Origin: Bacteroidales bacterium
Lineage (GTDB): Bacteria > Bacteroidota > Bacteroidia > Bacteroidales > Muribaculaceae
Length of the DNA: 64,000 nucleotides
Reading direction: 5' to 3'
Assembly: GCA_022009815.1 (NCBI GenBank)
Contig: CP091725.1
Location: forward strand, 992,001 to 1,056,000
A program made the translations under genes and the position numbers. The notes under the pieces were generated by a model that was not told where the DNA came from, did no database searches, and saw only the letters and a list, made by a program, of their open reading frames with translations. Positions 1 to 9,442 of this stretch are shown here, piece after piece (the first letter of the stretch is position 1; each line of letters starts with the position of its first letter).

Positions 1-1
1 C

Positions 2-1498
2 GAAGGCCGTATCCAGGTTTACATCAGCCGCGACGACCTTTGTCCGGGAGAAGACAAGGACACCTACAACATTTTCTTCAAGAAACTGCTCGACATCGGC
101 GACATTGTCGGCATCGAGGGATTTGTGTTCCGCACACAGATGGGCGAAATCACCGTTCACGCCAAGAACATCAAGATGCTCAGCAAGTCGCTGCGCCCAC
201 TTCCAATCGTCAAGATGAAAGACGGCAAGGCATACGACGCCTTCGAAGATCCGGAGCTCCGCTACCGCCAGCGCTATGTTGACCTCATTGTCAACGACGG
301 CGTCAAGGACATTTTCCTTCAGCGCGCCACCGTGCTCCGCACCCTTCGCAGCGTGCTCGACGAGGCAGGCTACACCGAGGTTGAGACCCCGACCCTTCAG
401 AGCATCGCCGGCGGAGCAAGCGCCCGTCCGTTCATCACCCATTTCAACGCACTCGACGTTGACATGTACATGCGCATCGCAACCGAGCTCTATCTGAAAC
501 GCCTCATCGTCGGCGGTTTCGAGGGCGTTTATGAAATCGGCAAGAACTTCCGCAACGAGGGAATGGACCGCAACCACAACCCGGAGTTCACCTGCATGGA
601 GCTTTACGTTCAGTATAAAGACTACAACTGGATGATGGCATTCACAGAGAAGTTGCTCGAAACAATCTGCATCGCCGTAAACGGCTCTACAGAGCGCAAG
701 GTAGGCGACAACGTCATCTCGTTCAAGGCGCCTTACCGCCGTCTGCCTATCCTCGACGCAATCAAGGAGAAGACAGGCTTCGACTGCAACGGCAAGACAG
801 AGGAAGAAATCCGCGCATTCTGCAAGGAGAAGGGCATGGATGTAGATGAGACCATGGGTAAGGGCAAGTTGATCGACGAACTCTTCGGTGAGTTCTGCGA
901 GGGTACTTTCCTCCAGCCAACCTTCATCACCGACTATCCAGTCGAGATGTCGCCGCTTACAAAGATGCACCGTTCAAAGCCGGGACTCACAGAGCGTTTC
1001 GAGCTTATGGTCAACGGCAAGGAGCTTGCCAATGCCTACTCAGAGCTTAACGACCCAATTGATCAGGAAGAACGCTTCGTAGAGCAGATGCGTCTTGCCG
1101 ACAAGGGCGACGACGAGGCGATGATTATCGACAAGGACTTCCTCCGTGCCCTCCAGTACGGTATGCCTCCGACAAGCGGCATCGGCATCGGCATCGACCG
1201 TCTTGTGATGCTCATGACCGGACAGACCACAATCCAGGAAGTGCTGTTCTTCCCGCAGATGCGTCCGGAGAAAGTTGTGAAACGCGACCAGGAAGACGCC
1301 TACACCACCCTCGGCATCCCAGCAGAATGGGTAGCACCGCTGCAGAAGGCAGGCTATCTCACCGTTGACAGCCTCGACGGCGCCAATCCAGGCAAAGTGC
1401 ATCAGGAAATTTGCGGACTCAACAAGAAATTCAAACTCGGCCTCACCAATCCGTCGGTCGACAACGTCGCCGCTTGGATTGACGCCGTGAAGAAATAA
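2..1498 (+). CDS. lysS: Lysyl-tRNA synthetase, class II (5' end outside window)
   Basis: Charges tRNA-Lys with lysine in the cytoplasm. The frame is already open at base 2 (EGRIQVYISRDD...), so the start codon lies left of the window and the ATG at 125 is internal. The visible part is 498 residues. It begins in the OB-fold anticodon-binding domain and continues into the class II catalytic core. Motif 2 reads FRNEGMDRNHNPEFT (about 545-590) and motif 3 reads GIGIGIDRLVMLMTG (about 1177-1221). A tail of about 65 residues follows motif 3, with a helix-hairpin-helix-like look (AGYLTVDSL); such an extension is, from memory, usual in Bacteroidetes LysRS. The next gene, gpsA, starts 10 bases after the stop. 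The frame is intact throughout the window. Confidence 0.97.
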   Translation, partial: EGRIQVYISRDDLCPGEDKDTYNIFFKKLLDIGDIVGIEGFVFRTQMGEITVHAKNIKMLSKSLRPLPIVKMKDGKAYDAFEDPELRYRQRYVDLIVNDGVKDIFLQRATVLRTLRSVLDEAGYTEVETPTLQSIAGGASARPFITHFNALDVDMYMRIATELYLKRLIVGGFEGVYEIGKNFRNEGMDRNHNPEFTCMELYVQYKDYNWMMAFTEKLLETICIAVNGSTERKVGDNVISFKAPYRRLPILDAIKEKTGFDCNGKTEEEIRAFCKEKGMDVDETMGKGKLIDELFGEFCEGTFLQPTFITDYPVEMSPLTKMHRSKPGLTERFELMVNGKELANAYSELNDPIDQEERFVEQMRLADKGDDEAMIIDKDFLRALQYGMPPTSGIGIGIDRLVMLMTGQTTIQEVLFFPQMRPEKVVKRDQEDAYTTLGIPAEWVAPLQKAGYLTVDSLDGANPGKVHQEICGLNKKFKLGLTNPSVDNVAAWIDAVKK

Positions 1499-1508
1499 AC
1501 AATCCATA

Positions 1509-2502
1509 ATGGCTTTTCCAGGAAAGATCGCAGTGATGGGCGGCGGCAGCTGGGCCACCGCCCTCGCCAAACTTCTGTTGCAGAACTGCGACAGCATATA
1601 TTGGTATATGCGCCGCGACGACCGCATAGCCGACTTCAAGCGCACGGGGCACAACCCTGTCTATCTGTCAGACATCGTGTTTGACACCGCGCGCATCAAC
1701 TTTTCATCGGACATCAACGAGGTGTGCGGCAAAGCCGACACCTTGCTGTTTGCCGTACCGTCGCCTTACCTCAAGGACCACTTGAAGAAAGTAACCGCCG
1801 ACCTTTCTGACAAATATATGGTAAGCGCCATCAAAGGCATCGTGCCCGAGGACAACACCATCGTCACGACCTACATGTCCGACCGTTTCGGCATCAAGCC
1901 AGAGCGTCAGATAGTGATAGGCGGACCGTGCCACGCAGAAGAAGTGGCTCTCGGCCGCCGCTCCTACCTCACCGTTGGCAGCCTCGACCCGTCGCTTGCC
2001 GCCGCATTCGCCCCATACCTTCAAGGCCCGGCGTTGCGCACCATAGTGTCGGGCGACGTATCCGGCATTGAATACGGCGCCGTGCTTAAACGTTTACGGC
2101 ATCTGCGGAGGCATAGTCTACGGCTTGAAAAACGGCGACAACTTCCTCGCCATGATCACAAGCAACGCCATCCGCGAGATGGAACGCTTCCTCGCCGCCA
2201 CCAGCCCCGGCGAGCGCAACATCTGCGACTCCGTGTATCTTGGCGACCTTCTCGTCACGGCATACTCCAAATTCTCCCGCAACCACAATTTCGGCGCCTA
2301 CATAGGCCGCGGCTATTCTGTCAAAGCGGCGATGATGGAGATGGAAATGGTTGCAGAAGGATACTACGGCACAAAGTGCATCTATGAAATAAACAAACGC
2401 TACGGCATCGACATGCCGATTCTCAACTGTGTCTACAGCATACTCTATGAGAAAGTGCCGGCACAGAAAGCCATCGACCGCCTCGCGTTTGAATTGAGAT
2501 AA
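1509..2502 (+). CDS. gpsA: Glycerol-3-phosphate dehydrogenase [NAD(P)+], frame broken near 2090
   Basis: Reduces dihydroxyacetone phosphate to sn-glycerol 3-phosphate for phospholipid synthesis. The N-terminal Rossmann motif is MGGGSWATALAKLL, followed by the family signatures AIKGI, GGPCHAEE and the GALKN-type active-site stretch. The frame breaks inside that stretch: the upstream frame ends ...YGAVLK and the downstream frame resumes at VYGICGGIVYGLKNGD, so a conserved Lys-Asn pair has lost two bases at about 2088-2091. Restoring two bases gives 331 residues, the normal family length. The sequence downstream is fully conserved to the end, so this is more likely a sequence error than a pseudogene. 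It lies between lysS and pgi on the same strand. Confidence 0.93.
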
Positions 2503-2537
2503 CGACAACCAATCTATGATTAATAATAACGCTGATT

Positions 2538-3874
2538 ATGAAGAATTTAGAACTAAACATCAAGCATGTGGCAGAATTTGTCACCAAGCCGCAGATTGAC
2601 GCTTTCGACAGCGCAGCTGCCAACGGACTTGAACAACTCGAAAAAGGCACAGGTGCCGGCAACGATTTCCTCGGATGGATGCATCTCCCCAGTGCAACAC
2701 CGGAATCGCTTGTAGCCGACATCGAAAAGACCGCCGCCACCCTCCGCAACGACTGCGAATATGTAGTGGCAATCGGCATCGGCGGCAGCTATCTTGGCGC
2801 CAAAGCCGTTATTGAAGCCCTCAGCGACTCGTTTGCCGCCTACAAACCGGCAAGCGGCGCACGCGTGATTTCGCCGGACAGAACATCGGCGAGGACTACA
2901 CCCACGAGCTCATAAGCCTCTTGAAAGGCAAAAAGTTCGGTATCATCGTGATTTCCAAATCAGGCACAACGACCGAGCCGGCAATCGCATTCCGCATCCT
3001 CAAGGAAATGCTTGAGGCACAGGAAGGCAAGGAGTTTGCCTCGAAACACATCGTTGCAGTCACCGACGCCAAGCGCGGCGCGCTCCGCTCGCTCGCCACA
3101 GAGGAAGGCTACGCAACCTACGTAATTGAGGACAACGTCGGCGGACGCTTCTCCGTTCTCACACCGGTAGGCCTTCTGCCTATCGCCGTTGCAGGCTTCG
3201 ACATCCGCGCCCTTCTCGACGGAGCGAAGGCAATGGAGGCAGCCACCGCGGCAGCCGACGACAGCAACCCCGCCTACCTCTACGCCAAGACCCGCAACGC
3301 ACTCTATGCCGAAGGCAAGAAGACGGAGATTCTGGTGAACTACAATCCAAAACTCCACTACCTCGGCGAATGGTGGAAACAGCTTTACGGCGAGAGCGAA
3401 GGCAAGGAGCACAAAGGCATCTTCCCAGCCGCTGTCGACAACTCCACCGACCTTCACTCAATGGGTCAGTGGATTCAGGAAGGCGAACGCACCATCTTCG
3501 AGACCGTAATCTCCGTAGCCGAGCAACAGCACGAAATGGTGATTCCGAGCGACGCCGCCAACCTTGACGGACTCAACTACATCGCAGGCAAGCGCATCGA
3601 CGAAGTGAACAAGATGGCAGAACTCGGCACCGTAATCGCCCACGTAGACGGCGGAGTGCCCAACATCCACATCACCCTCGGCTCGCTCACAGAGCGCTGC
3701 CTCGGCGAAATCATCTATTTCTTCGAGAAAGCGTGCGGCATCAGCGGCTACATCCTCGGCGTGAACCCATTCAACCAGCCGGGAGTAGAGGCCTACAAGA
3801 AGAATATGTTCGCACTGCTCAACAAGCCAGGCTACGAGGCAGAGAGCAAAACCATCCAGGCGAAACTGAAATAA
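2538..3874 (+). CDS. pgi: Glucose-6-phosphate isomerase, frame broken near 2870
   Basis: Interconverts glucose 6-phosphate and fructose 6-phosphate in glycolysis. The sugar-isomerase core is visible as GIGGSYLGAKAVIEAL, then VISKSGTTTEPAIAFR, and the C-terminal part GVNPFNQPGVEAYK holds the PGI signature lysine. The frame breaks at about 2869-2871: the first frame reads GARVI then nonsense, and the second gives FAGQNIGEDYTHELI once one T is restored to a T run. The repaired protein is 445 residues, the length typical of the short bacterial PGI. The gene starts 35 bases after gpsA and is followed by a clear terminator. Since PGI is central metabolism, a real inactivation seems unlikely. Confidence 0.94.
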
Positions 3875-3899
3875 CACGCAAACACCATAAGCAAAAGAG

Positions 3900-3930
3900 A
3901 CCGTCACTTGGAATAAGTGGCGGTTTTTTT
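3900..3930 (+). terminator. Rho-independent terminator after pgi
   Basis: A 10-base stem (ACCGTCACTT pairing with AAGTGGCGGT, one G-U wobble) with a 5-base loop is followed by seven T's. It closes the lysS-gpsA-pgi run. Confidence 0.85.
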
Positions 3931-4024
3931 GTCTAAAGTTTTGCGAAATCAAGTATATTTTGTTTCTTTGTTGTTGCATCTCAGATGCGCCGAAAAAAAA
4001 GTATTAACTACAATTCCTACCGCT

Positions 4025-5713
4025 ATGAACGCTTTCGTAGAGAAATGCAACAAGATTTTCGGAGAAACCACTCTCCACTATCATAAATTCGACAACATCG
4101 ACGCAGTGCCGGAAAACCCATACGAGGCAGGCACCATCGACGATGTGCTGTTCAGAAAGAACTGGATCGACGCCGTGCAGTGGCACATGGAGGACATTAT
4201 CCGCGACCCAGCCATCGACCCCGTCGAGGCACTCGCGCTGAAACGCCGCATCGACAAGTCGAACCAGGACCGCACCGACCTTGTGGAGGACATCGACACC
4301 TATTTCCGCGACCTTTACAGCAACGTCAAGCCGCTTGACGGCGCCACAATCAACACCGAAAGTCCGGCATGGGCAATCGACCGTCTGTCTATTCTCGCAC
4401 TGAAAATCTACCACATGCGCCAAGAGGCAGAGCGCACCGACGCCACCGCCGAGCACATAGCCAAGTGCACAGCCAAACTGCGCGTGCTGCTGGAGCAGCA
4501 AGTAGACCTCTCAACCGCCATCGGCCAACTCCTTGACGACATCGCCGCCGGCCGCAAATATATGAAAGTCTACCGCCAGATGAAGATGTACAACGACGCA
4601 GACACCAATCCGGTGCTCTACGCCCAGAAAAATAATCAAACCGGGAAGATAGAATTGACAAAAGAATACAAAAACGTACTCATAGCGCGATTTTCCGCCC
4701 TCGGTGATGTCGCGATGACCGTCCCGGTGGTCTACTCCGCCTGCGAGGCATACCCCACGGTGCGGTTTGTCATCGCCACACAGCCCGTAGCGGCGTCGCT
4801 GTTTGTCAACCCGCCCCAAAACCTCACGGTTGTAGGAGTCGACGTCAAGCAGCGCTACAAAGGCACGCACGGCATCTGGCGTCTTATGGGCGACCTGCGG
4901 CGCGAATACGCCATTGACGCGTTTATCGACCTTCACGACGTGATCCGCACCCACATCATGGGCGTCTACTGCCGCATGCACGGCATCCCGATGAGCCGCA
5001 TCGACAAAGGTCGCAGCGAGAAGCGCGAGCTGACACGCGAGACGGGCAAGAATCTGCATCCGCTGATTTCCACCCGTCAACGCTACTTCGACGCATTCAA
5101 GCGAATGGGATTCGACTTCGGCGAGACATTCACGTCGGTCTATCCCACGGGAGCCGACACGACGCTGTTTGCCGACATCACGAAACCCAAATCCGGCGGC
5201 GATCGCTGGATTGCCATCGCCCCGTTTGCCAAGCACGAAGGAAAGATATATCCCCCCGGACTGATGTCGCTCGTTGTCGACACCTTGTCGCAGCGCGACG
5301 GGACACGCCTGTTTCTCTTCGGAGGCGGCGGCTATGAGCGCGACATCCTCGAAGAATGGGCGTGCGAGCACCCACACAACGTCACCTCGCTTGCCGGCAA
5401 GCGCTACGGCTTTGCCAAAGAGCTTGCGCTGCTGAGCCACTGCGACGTGATGCTCTCGATGGACTCCGCCAACATGCACCTCGCCTCGCTTGTCGAGCTT
5501 CCGGTGGTGTCGGTCTGGGGCGCCACACATCCATATTGCGGATTCACCGGATGGCATCAGAATCCAGCCAACGAAGTGCAGACCGACCTACCCTGCCGTC
5601 CATGTTCCGTGTTTGGCAACAAGCCGTGCCAACGCGGCGACTATGCCTGCCTCCGCGGCATTGACTACCACGCCATAGTGCAACGGCTTGACAACGTAAT
5701 AAACCAACGATGA
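4025..5713 (+). CDS. DUF4254 protein fused to a GT9 (heptosyltransferase-type) glycosyltransferase
   Basis: A 562-residue frame carrying two families that I know as separate neighbours in Bacteroides. Residues 1 to about 200 are the helical DUF4254 domain, of unknown function. Residues from about 215 form a glycosyltransferase family 9 domain: NVLIARFSALGDVAMTVPV at its start, then LSMDSANMHLASL and SVWGATHPYCGF, as in ADP-heptose:LPS heptosyltransferases that act at the inner membrane in LPS core synthesis. I chose ATG 4025 because homology begins there; the open frame extends upstream to 3917 without homology. The join (about 4630) sits on an A5 run. One more A there would end DUF4254 with a TAA, and the GT9 part could then start at TTG 4655, so the fusion may be an artefact. 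The stop overlaps the ruvB start (ATGA). Confidence 0.85.
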   Translation: MNAFVEKCNKIFGETTLHYHKFDNIDAVPENPYEAGTIDDVLFRKNWIDAVQWHMEDIIRDPAIDPVEALALKRRIDKSNQDRTDLVEDIDTYFRDLYSNVKPLDGATINTESPAWAIDRLSILALKIYHMRQEAERTDATAEHIAKCTAKLRVLLEQQVDLSTAIGQLLDDIAAGRKYMKVYRQMKMYNDADTNPVLYAQKNNQTGKIELTKEYKNVLIARFSALGDVAMTVPVVYSACEAYPTVRFVIATQPVAASLFVNPPQNLTVVGVDVKQRYKGTHGIWRLMGDLRREYAIDAFIDLHDVIRTHIMGVYCRMHGIPMSRIDKGRSEKRELTRETGKNLHPLISTRQRYFDAFKRMGFDFGETFTSVYPTGADTTLFADITKPKSGGDRWIAIAPFAKHEGKIYPPGLMSLVVDTLSQRDGTRLFLFGGGGYERDILEEWACEHPHNVTSLAGKRYGFAKELALLSHCDVMLSMDSANMHLASLVELPVVSVWGATHPYCGFTGWHQNPANEVQTDLPCRPCSVFGNKPCQRGDYACLRGIDYHAIVQRLDNVINQR

Positions 5714-6732
5714 GTGAAGATTTCGACATAAGGACAAGCCGCACCGACGGCGACAATGAATTTGAGCGCGCGCTGCGTCCGCTGGCGTTCGATGATTTCA
5801 ACGGACAGGAGAAAATCATCGAAAACCTGCGCGTGTTTGTCAAGGCGGCAAAAATGCGCGGAGAGTCGCTCGACCACACGTTGCTTTACGGTCCTCCCGG
5901 TCTTGGCAAGACCACCCTGTCAAACATAATGGCAAACGAGCTCGGCGTAGGCTTCAAGGTAACGTCAGGCCCAGTGCTCGACAAGCCCGGCGACCTTGCC
6001 GGCATCCTGACATCGCTCGAGGAGAACGACGTGCTGTTTATCGACGAGATACACCGCCTCAGCCCCGTTGTCGAAGAATATCTCTACTCCGCAATGGAGG
6101 ATTTCCGCATCGACATTATGATTGACAAAGGTCCAGGCGCGAGAAGCGTTCAGCTCAACCTGTCGCCGTTCACCCTTGTCGGCGCCACCACACGCAGCGG
6201 CCTGCTCACCCCGCCGCTCCGCGCGCGCTTCGGCATCAAATGTCATTTAGAATACTACGACCACGACGTTCTGAGCTCAATCGTGCTGCGCTCCGCCCGA
6301 CTGCTCAACGTCAGATGCACAACGGAAGCCGCCGGCGAGATAGCCATGCGCAGCCGCGGCACGCCACGTATCGCCAATGCCCTGCTTCGCCGAGTGCGCG
6401 ACTTTGCCCAGGTGAAAGGCAACGGCGCCATCGACACCGAGATAGCCAAATTCGCGCTTGAGGCACTCAACATCGACAAGTTCGGACTCGACGAGGTTGA
6501 CAACAAACTACTGCTCACGATTATCGACAAGTTCAACGGCGGCCCGGTTGGACTCACCACCATCGCCACCGCCCTCGGCGAGGACGCGGAAACCGTGGAG
6601 GAAGTCTACGAGCCTTTCCTCATCAAGGAAGGCTTCATCAAGCGCACCCCCCGCGGGCGCGAGGTGACAACGCTTGCCTATACCCACCTGCACAAGAATC
6701 CGCACGCCACCGAGGGAGGGTTGTTTGGATAG
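5710..6732 (+). CDS. ruvB: Holliday junction branch-migration ATPase RuvB
   Basis: Hexameric AAA+ motor that drives branch migration with RuvA during recombination repair. The 340-residue frame is complete. Walker A is YGPPGLGKTTL, Walker B is VLFIDEIHRL, sensor 1 is LVGATTRSGLL and the arginine finger lies in PLRARFG. The C-terminal winged helix ends with TPRGREVTTLAYTHL. The start ATG overlaps the previous stop by four bases, which suggests coupled translation with the DUF4254/GT9 gene, an adjacency I recall from other Bacteroidales. Downstream is a 240-base AT-rich spacer before an accessory pair. Confidence 0.97.
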   Translation: MSEDFDIRTSRTDGDNEFERALRPLAFDDFNGQEKIIENLRVFVKAAKMRGESLDHTLLYGPPGLGKTTLSNIMANELGVGFKVTSGPVLDKPGDLAGILTSLEENDVLFIDEIHRLSPVVEEYLYSAMEDFRIDIMIDKGPGARSVQLNLSPFTLVGATTRSGLLTPPLRARFGIKCHLEYYDHDVLSSIVLRSARLLNVRCTTEAAGEIAMRSRGTPRIANALLRRVRDFAQVKGNGAIDTEIAKFALEALNIDKFGLDEVDNKLLLTIIDKFNGGPVGLTTIATALGEDAETVEEVYEPFLIKEGFIKRTPRGREVTTLAYTHLHKNPHATEGGLFG

Positions 6733-6946
6733 ATAACAAATTGTCATGGATGTATCCGTTTAGTAACTAAAAGCAGCAAAGGTTACGGCAATTAATCAAA
6801 GGTCAAAAGTTTCTGGAAAAGGATAAATGCATAACATCTTTCCAAACGACACGCTACACGGAAACCGTAGAAACTTTTTTCAAAGTTTTCCACTTAAAAT
6901 TAGTTAATTTATTACTGTATGTTTCTATTTCTAAGTGGCTTTCCAT

Positions 6947-6954
6947 ACTTTTGT
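6947..6954 (+). promoter_or_regulatory. Promoter -7 box (TACTTTTG) for the AbiE-like pair
   Basis: This matches the Bacteroides TAnnTTTG -7 element and lies 18 bases upstream of ATG 6973. It argues for that start instead of the longer frame from 6919, which would begin upstream of the promoter. The remainder of 6733-6946 is AT-rich and shows no gene. Confidence 0.5.
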
Positions 6955-6972
6955 GGCACATTACCAAAAGAT

Positions 6973-7572
6973 ATGTCTGAAATAACTAAACGAATAAAAA
7001 ACACGCATACCGGGCAAATACTTTTCATTTCCGATTTTTCAGATCTCAACGGAAATGAGAAAGTTATAAGTCGCGCCCTTTCTTCTGAAGAAAAAAGAGG
7101 AAATTTAATCAGATTGGCCAATGGCGTTTATCTTCGTCCGAAAAACACGCGGTTTGGTGTCGTATATCCATCTGTTGATGAGATGGTTAACGCAATTGCA
7201 CGCCGGGACAGGGCTAAAGTTCAACCTTGTGGCGTGACAGCCCTTAATATTTTAGGATTGTCAACACAAGTTCCAACCAAATACACCTATCTGACATCTG
7301 GCAGTAGCAGAAAATTGAAATTAGGCAACCGCTTGGTAGAATTGAAGCGAAGTGTCCCGAAGAATTTTGCCTTCAAGACAGCATTAGGAGCATTGCTAAT
7401 GCAAGCACTTAAAAGTTTGGGAGAAAAAAACATCAGCAAACAGGAAATAGAACAGATACATAAACTCGTATCTGAAGAAACGCAAAAAGAGGCATTCAAG
7501 CAAGACTTGTCATTAATGCCTATCTGGATGAGGAAACTAATAACGAATATCTTCAATACCCTCAATTTATAA
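6973..7572 (+). CDS. AbiEi-like antitoxin (DUF6088 type)
   Basis: A 199-residue protein resembling the antitoxin/transcriptional-regulator partner of AbiE-type (type IV) toxin-antitoxin modules. The N-terminal half has the winged-helix character of this group (VISRALSSEEKRGNLIRLANG, then VYLRP). The middle holds the conserved stretch VQPCGVTALNILGLSTQVP and the TYLTSGSSRKLKLG strand region. The TAA stop shares bases with ATG 7572 of the toxin gene, so translation is probably coupled. Codon use is AT-richer than in ruvB and the next housekeeping gene, which suggests horizontal acquisition. In known AbiE systems the antitoxin represses its own promoter; I infer the same here but see no clear operator. 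Confidence 0.75.
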   Translation: MSEITKRIKNTHTGQILFISDFSDLNGNEKVISRALSSEEKRGNLIRLANGVYLRPKNTRFGVVYPSVDEMVNAIARRDRAKVQPCGVTALNILGLSTQVPTKYTYLTSGSSRKLKLGNRLVELKRSVPKNFAFKTALGALLMQALKSLGEKNISKQEIEQIHKLVSEETQKEAFKQDLSLMPIWMRKLITNIFNTLNL

Positions 7573-8584
7573 TGGCACTTTGGATAAACATACAAGACCC
7601 GAGCGTTTGGCACTATTGCAACGTGCGGAAGAAAAATTCAAGATTGACCAATTGGCATTGGAAAAGGATTGTTGGGTAACAATGGTGCTCAATGCTCTGT
7701 TTAAATGTTCGTGCTCTGAACACCTTTGTTTCAAAGGAGGAACAAGCCTTAGCAAGGGTTGGGGCTTGATTGACAGATTTAGTGAAGACATAGACTTGTC
7801 TGTCAACCATATATTTTTTGAAATAGAGAAAACAACCAAAAGCCAACGAGAGAAACTTCGCAAGAAGGCACGCCGATATATATTGGATGTCGTTTCAAAA
7901 GAGCTTGAGAACAATCTAAAGAGTATGGGCGTAAAAGGATTTCGTATTGAGACTGTCACAAAAACAGTTGACAACAAAGGTGCGGCCACGACTATTGCCA
8001 GCGACAAAGACCCCTCTGTGATATTGTTACACTACACCTCTATTTTAAATGGCTACAATGAATATATACCACCACGCGTAAAAATAGAAATCAGTTGCCT
8101 GTCAATGAATGAACCAACCGAAGAACGTATGATTTCATCATATGTAGAACAGACATTTCCAGGCGAGGATGATATAGCAAGTGCAACAATCAGAACCGTT
8201 GTTCCAACACGGACATTCTTGGAAAAAGCTTTTCTGCTATGTGAGGAATTTCAGAAGGAAAAGCCTCGCCATATCCGTATGTCCAGGCATCTCTACGACT
8301 TAGAGCGTCTTATGGATACCAGATTTGGCAAACAAGCGCTTGAGAACAAGGATTTATATGAGCGTATTGTTGAGCATCGTTCTATATATTACGCATTAAG
8401 ATATGTAGACTATTCCAAATTGTCGCCCAATGCAATAGACTTTATCCCCAAAGATGAACTTATTTCAGATTGGAAGGCTGACTATGCTGAGATGTGCGAC
8501 CACTTCATATATGGAAACAAATTGTCATTTGAACAATTGATAAACCGCATAAAAGAATTGAAAGAACGGTTTAGAGAAATATAA
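7572..8584 (+). CDS. AbiEii/AbiGii-family nucleotidyltransferase toxin, frame broken near 7600
   Basis: Nucleotidyltransferase-fold toxin of an AbiE-type phage-defence or toxin-antitoxin pair. The signature GGTSLSKGWGLIDRFSEDID (about residues 54-73) supplies the GS-type motif and the acidic metal-binding pair of the fold. Related toxins block growth by modifying tRNA or nucleotides. The usual N-terminus (aromatic-rich, then ...LEKDCWVT) is recovered only by starting at ATG 7572 (MALWINIQD) and adding one C to the C run at 7598-7600. That gives 337 residues. Without the repair one must start at TTG 7580, which is less likely. It overlaps the antitoxin stop. The region is AT-rich and ends about 100 bases before a GC-rich metabolic gene. 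Confidence 0.8.
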
Positions 8585-8690
8585 TCATCCGAATCTTAAA
8601 AATAATTCTCTATTTTGCGCGCCACATATTGCCAAAGCGAATAGAAACTGCGAAATTTGCACCCAGTTATTAAAACAATGACGACTTATT

Positions 8691-9442
8691 ATGACAACTT
8701 TTACAGAAGATGAGACACGGCGCTACAGCCGCCAGCTGCTGCTCGACGGCTTCGGTGTCGAGGGACAACGCCGGCTGCGCGACAGCCGTGTGATCGTTGT
8801 CGGCGCAGGAGGCCTCGGCTCGCCTGTGGCATACTATCTTGCCGCCGCCGGAGTAGGCACAATCGCCTTGGCCGACGGCGACCGCGTAGACCTTTCGAAC
8901 CTGCAACGCCAAATACTCCACACCACCGCCGACCTCGGCCGCGCGAAGGTGGAGTCGGCCCGCGAGAAACTCGTCCGCCTGAACCCAAACATCAAAATCG
9001 AGACTTATCAAGAATTTCTCACGCCAGAAACCGCGCCTGAGATTTTCAAGGACTACGACTTCGTTGTTGAATGCAGCGACAATTTCCAGACCAAATATCT
9101 TGTCAACGACGCCTGCGTCGCCGTAGACAAGCCCTTCTCGCTCGGCGGCATCCGCATGCTCGGCGGTCAGACGATGACCCACATTCCCGGCACGGCATGC
9201 TACCGCTGCCTTTTCCCGATCGAGCCCGACCCTTCGACCGTGCCCAACAGCTCGTCGGTCGGCGTGCTTGGCTCCGCCGTGGGAATAATCGGCAGCATCC
9301 AAGCCACCGAGACAATAAAATACATCACCGGCATCGGCACTCTTCTCACCGACCGTCTGCTCGTTGCCGACGCATCGACAATGACATTCAACACCCTTTC
9401 GCTGCCCCGCAATCCAAATGTCCGCTATGCTCAGAGAAATGA
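8691..9442 (+). CDS. MoeB/ThiF/HesA-family sulphur-carrier adenylyltransferase, frame broken near 9417
   Basis: E1-like enzyme that adenylates the C-terminus of a ubiquitin-like sulphur carrier (MoaD or ThiS type) for molybdopterin or thiamine synthesis. The nucleotide motif VVGAGGLGSPVAYYLAAAG, the RQILH arginine region and ECSDNFQTKYLVNDAC are typical, as is the first zinc pair CYRCLF. The second zinc pair (CPLC) appears only in another frame at the very end: restoring one A at 9416-9418 gives NPKCPLCSEK then stop at 9442, for 250 residues. Without repair the frame runs on as nonsense to 9626 over the next gene. The stop then overlaps the next ATG as ATGA. The choice between MoeB and ThiF cannot be made from this sequence, as no other pathway gene is nearby. 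Confidence 0.88.

Noticed and set aside
1040..1654. Long minus-strand frames under lysS, porA-like shadow frames under leuS, lepB and DUF2723 genes
   Set aside because: They are antisense shadows of strongly coding genes, caused by the third-position C/G bias, and have no recognisable protein features.
2068..2502. Programmed ribosomal frameshifting in gpsA and similar genes
   Set aside because: There is no consistent slippery heptamer plus structure, and about 20 unrelated genes are affected. Sequence error explains them better.
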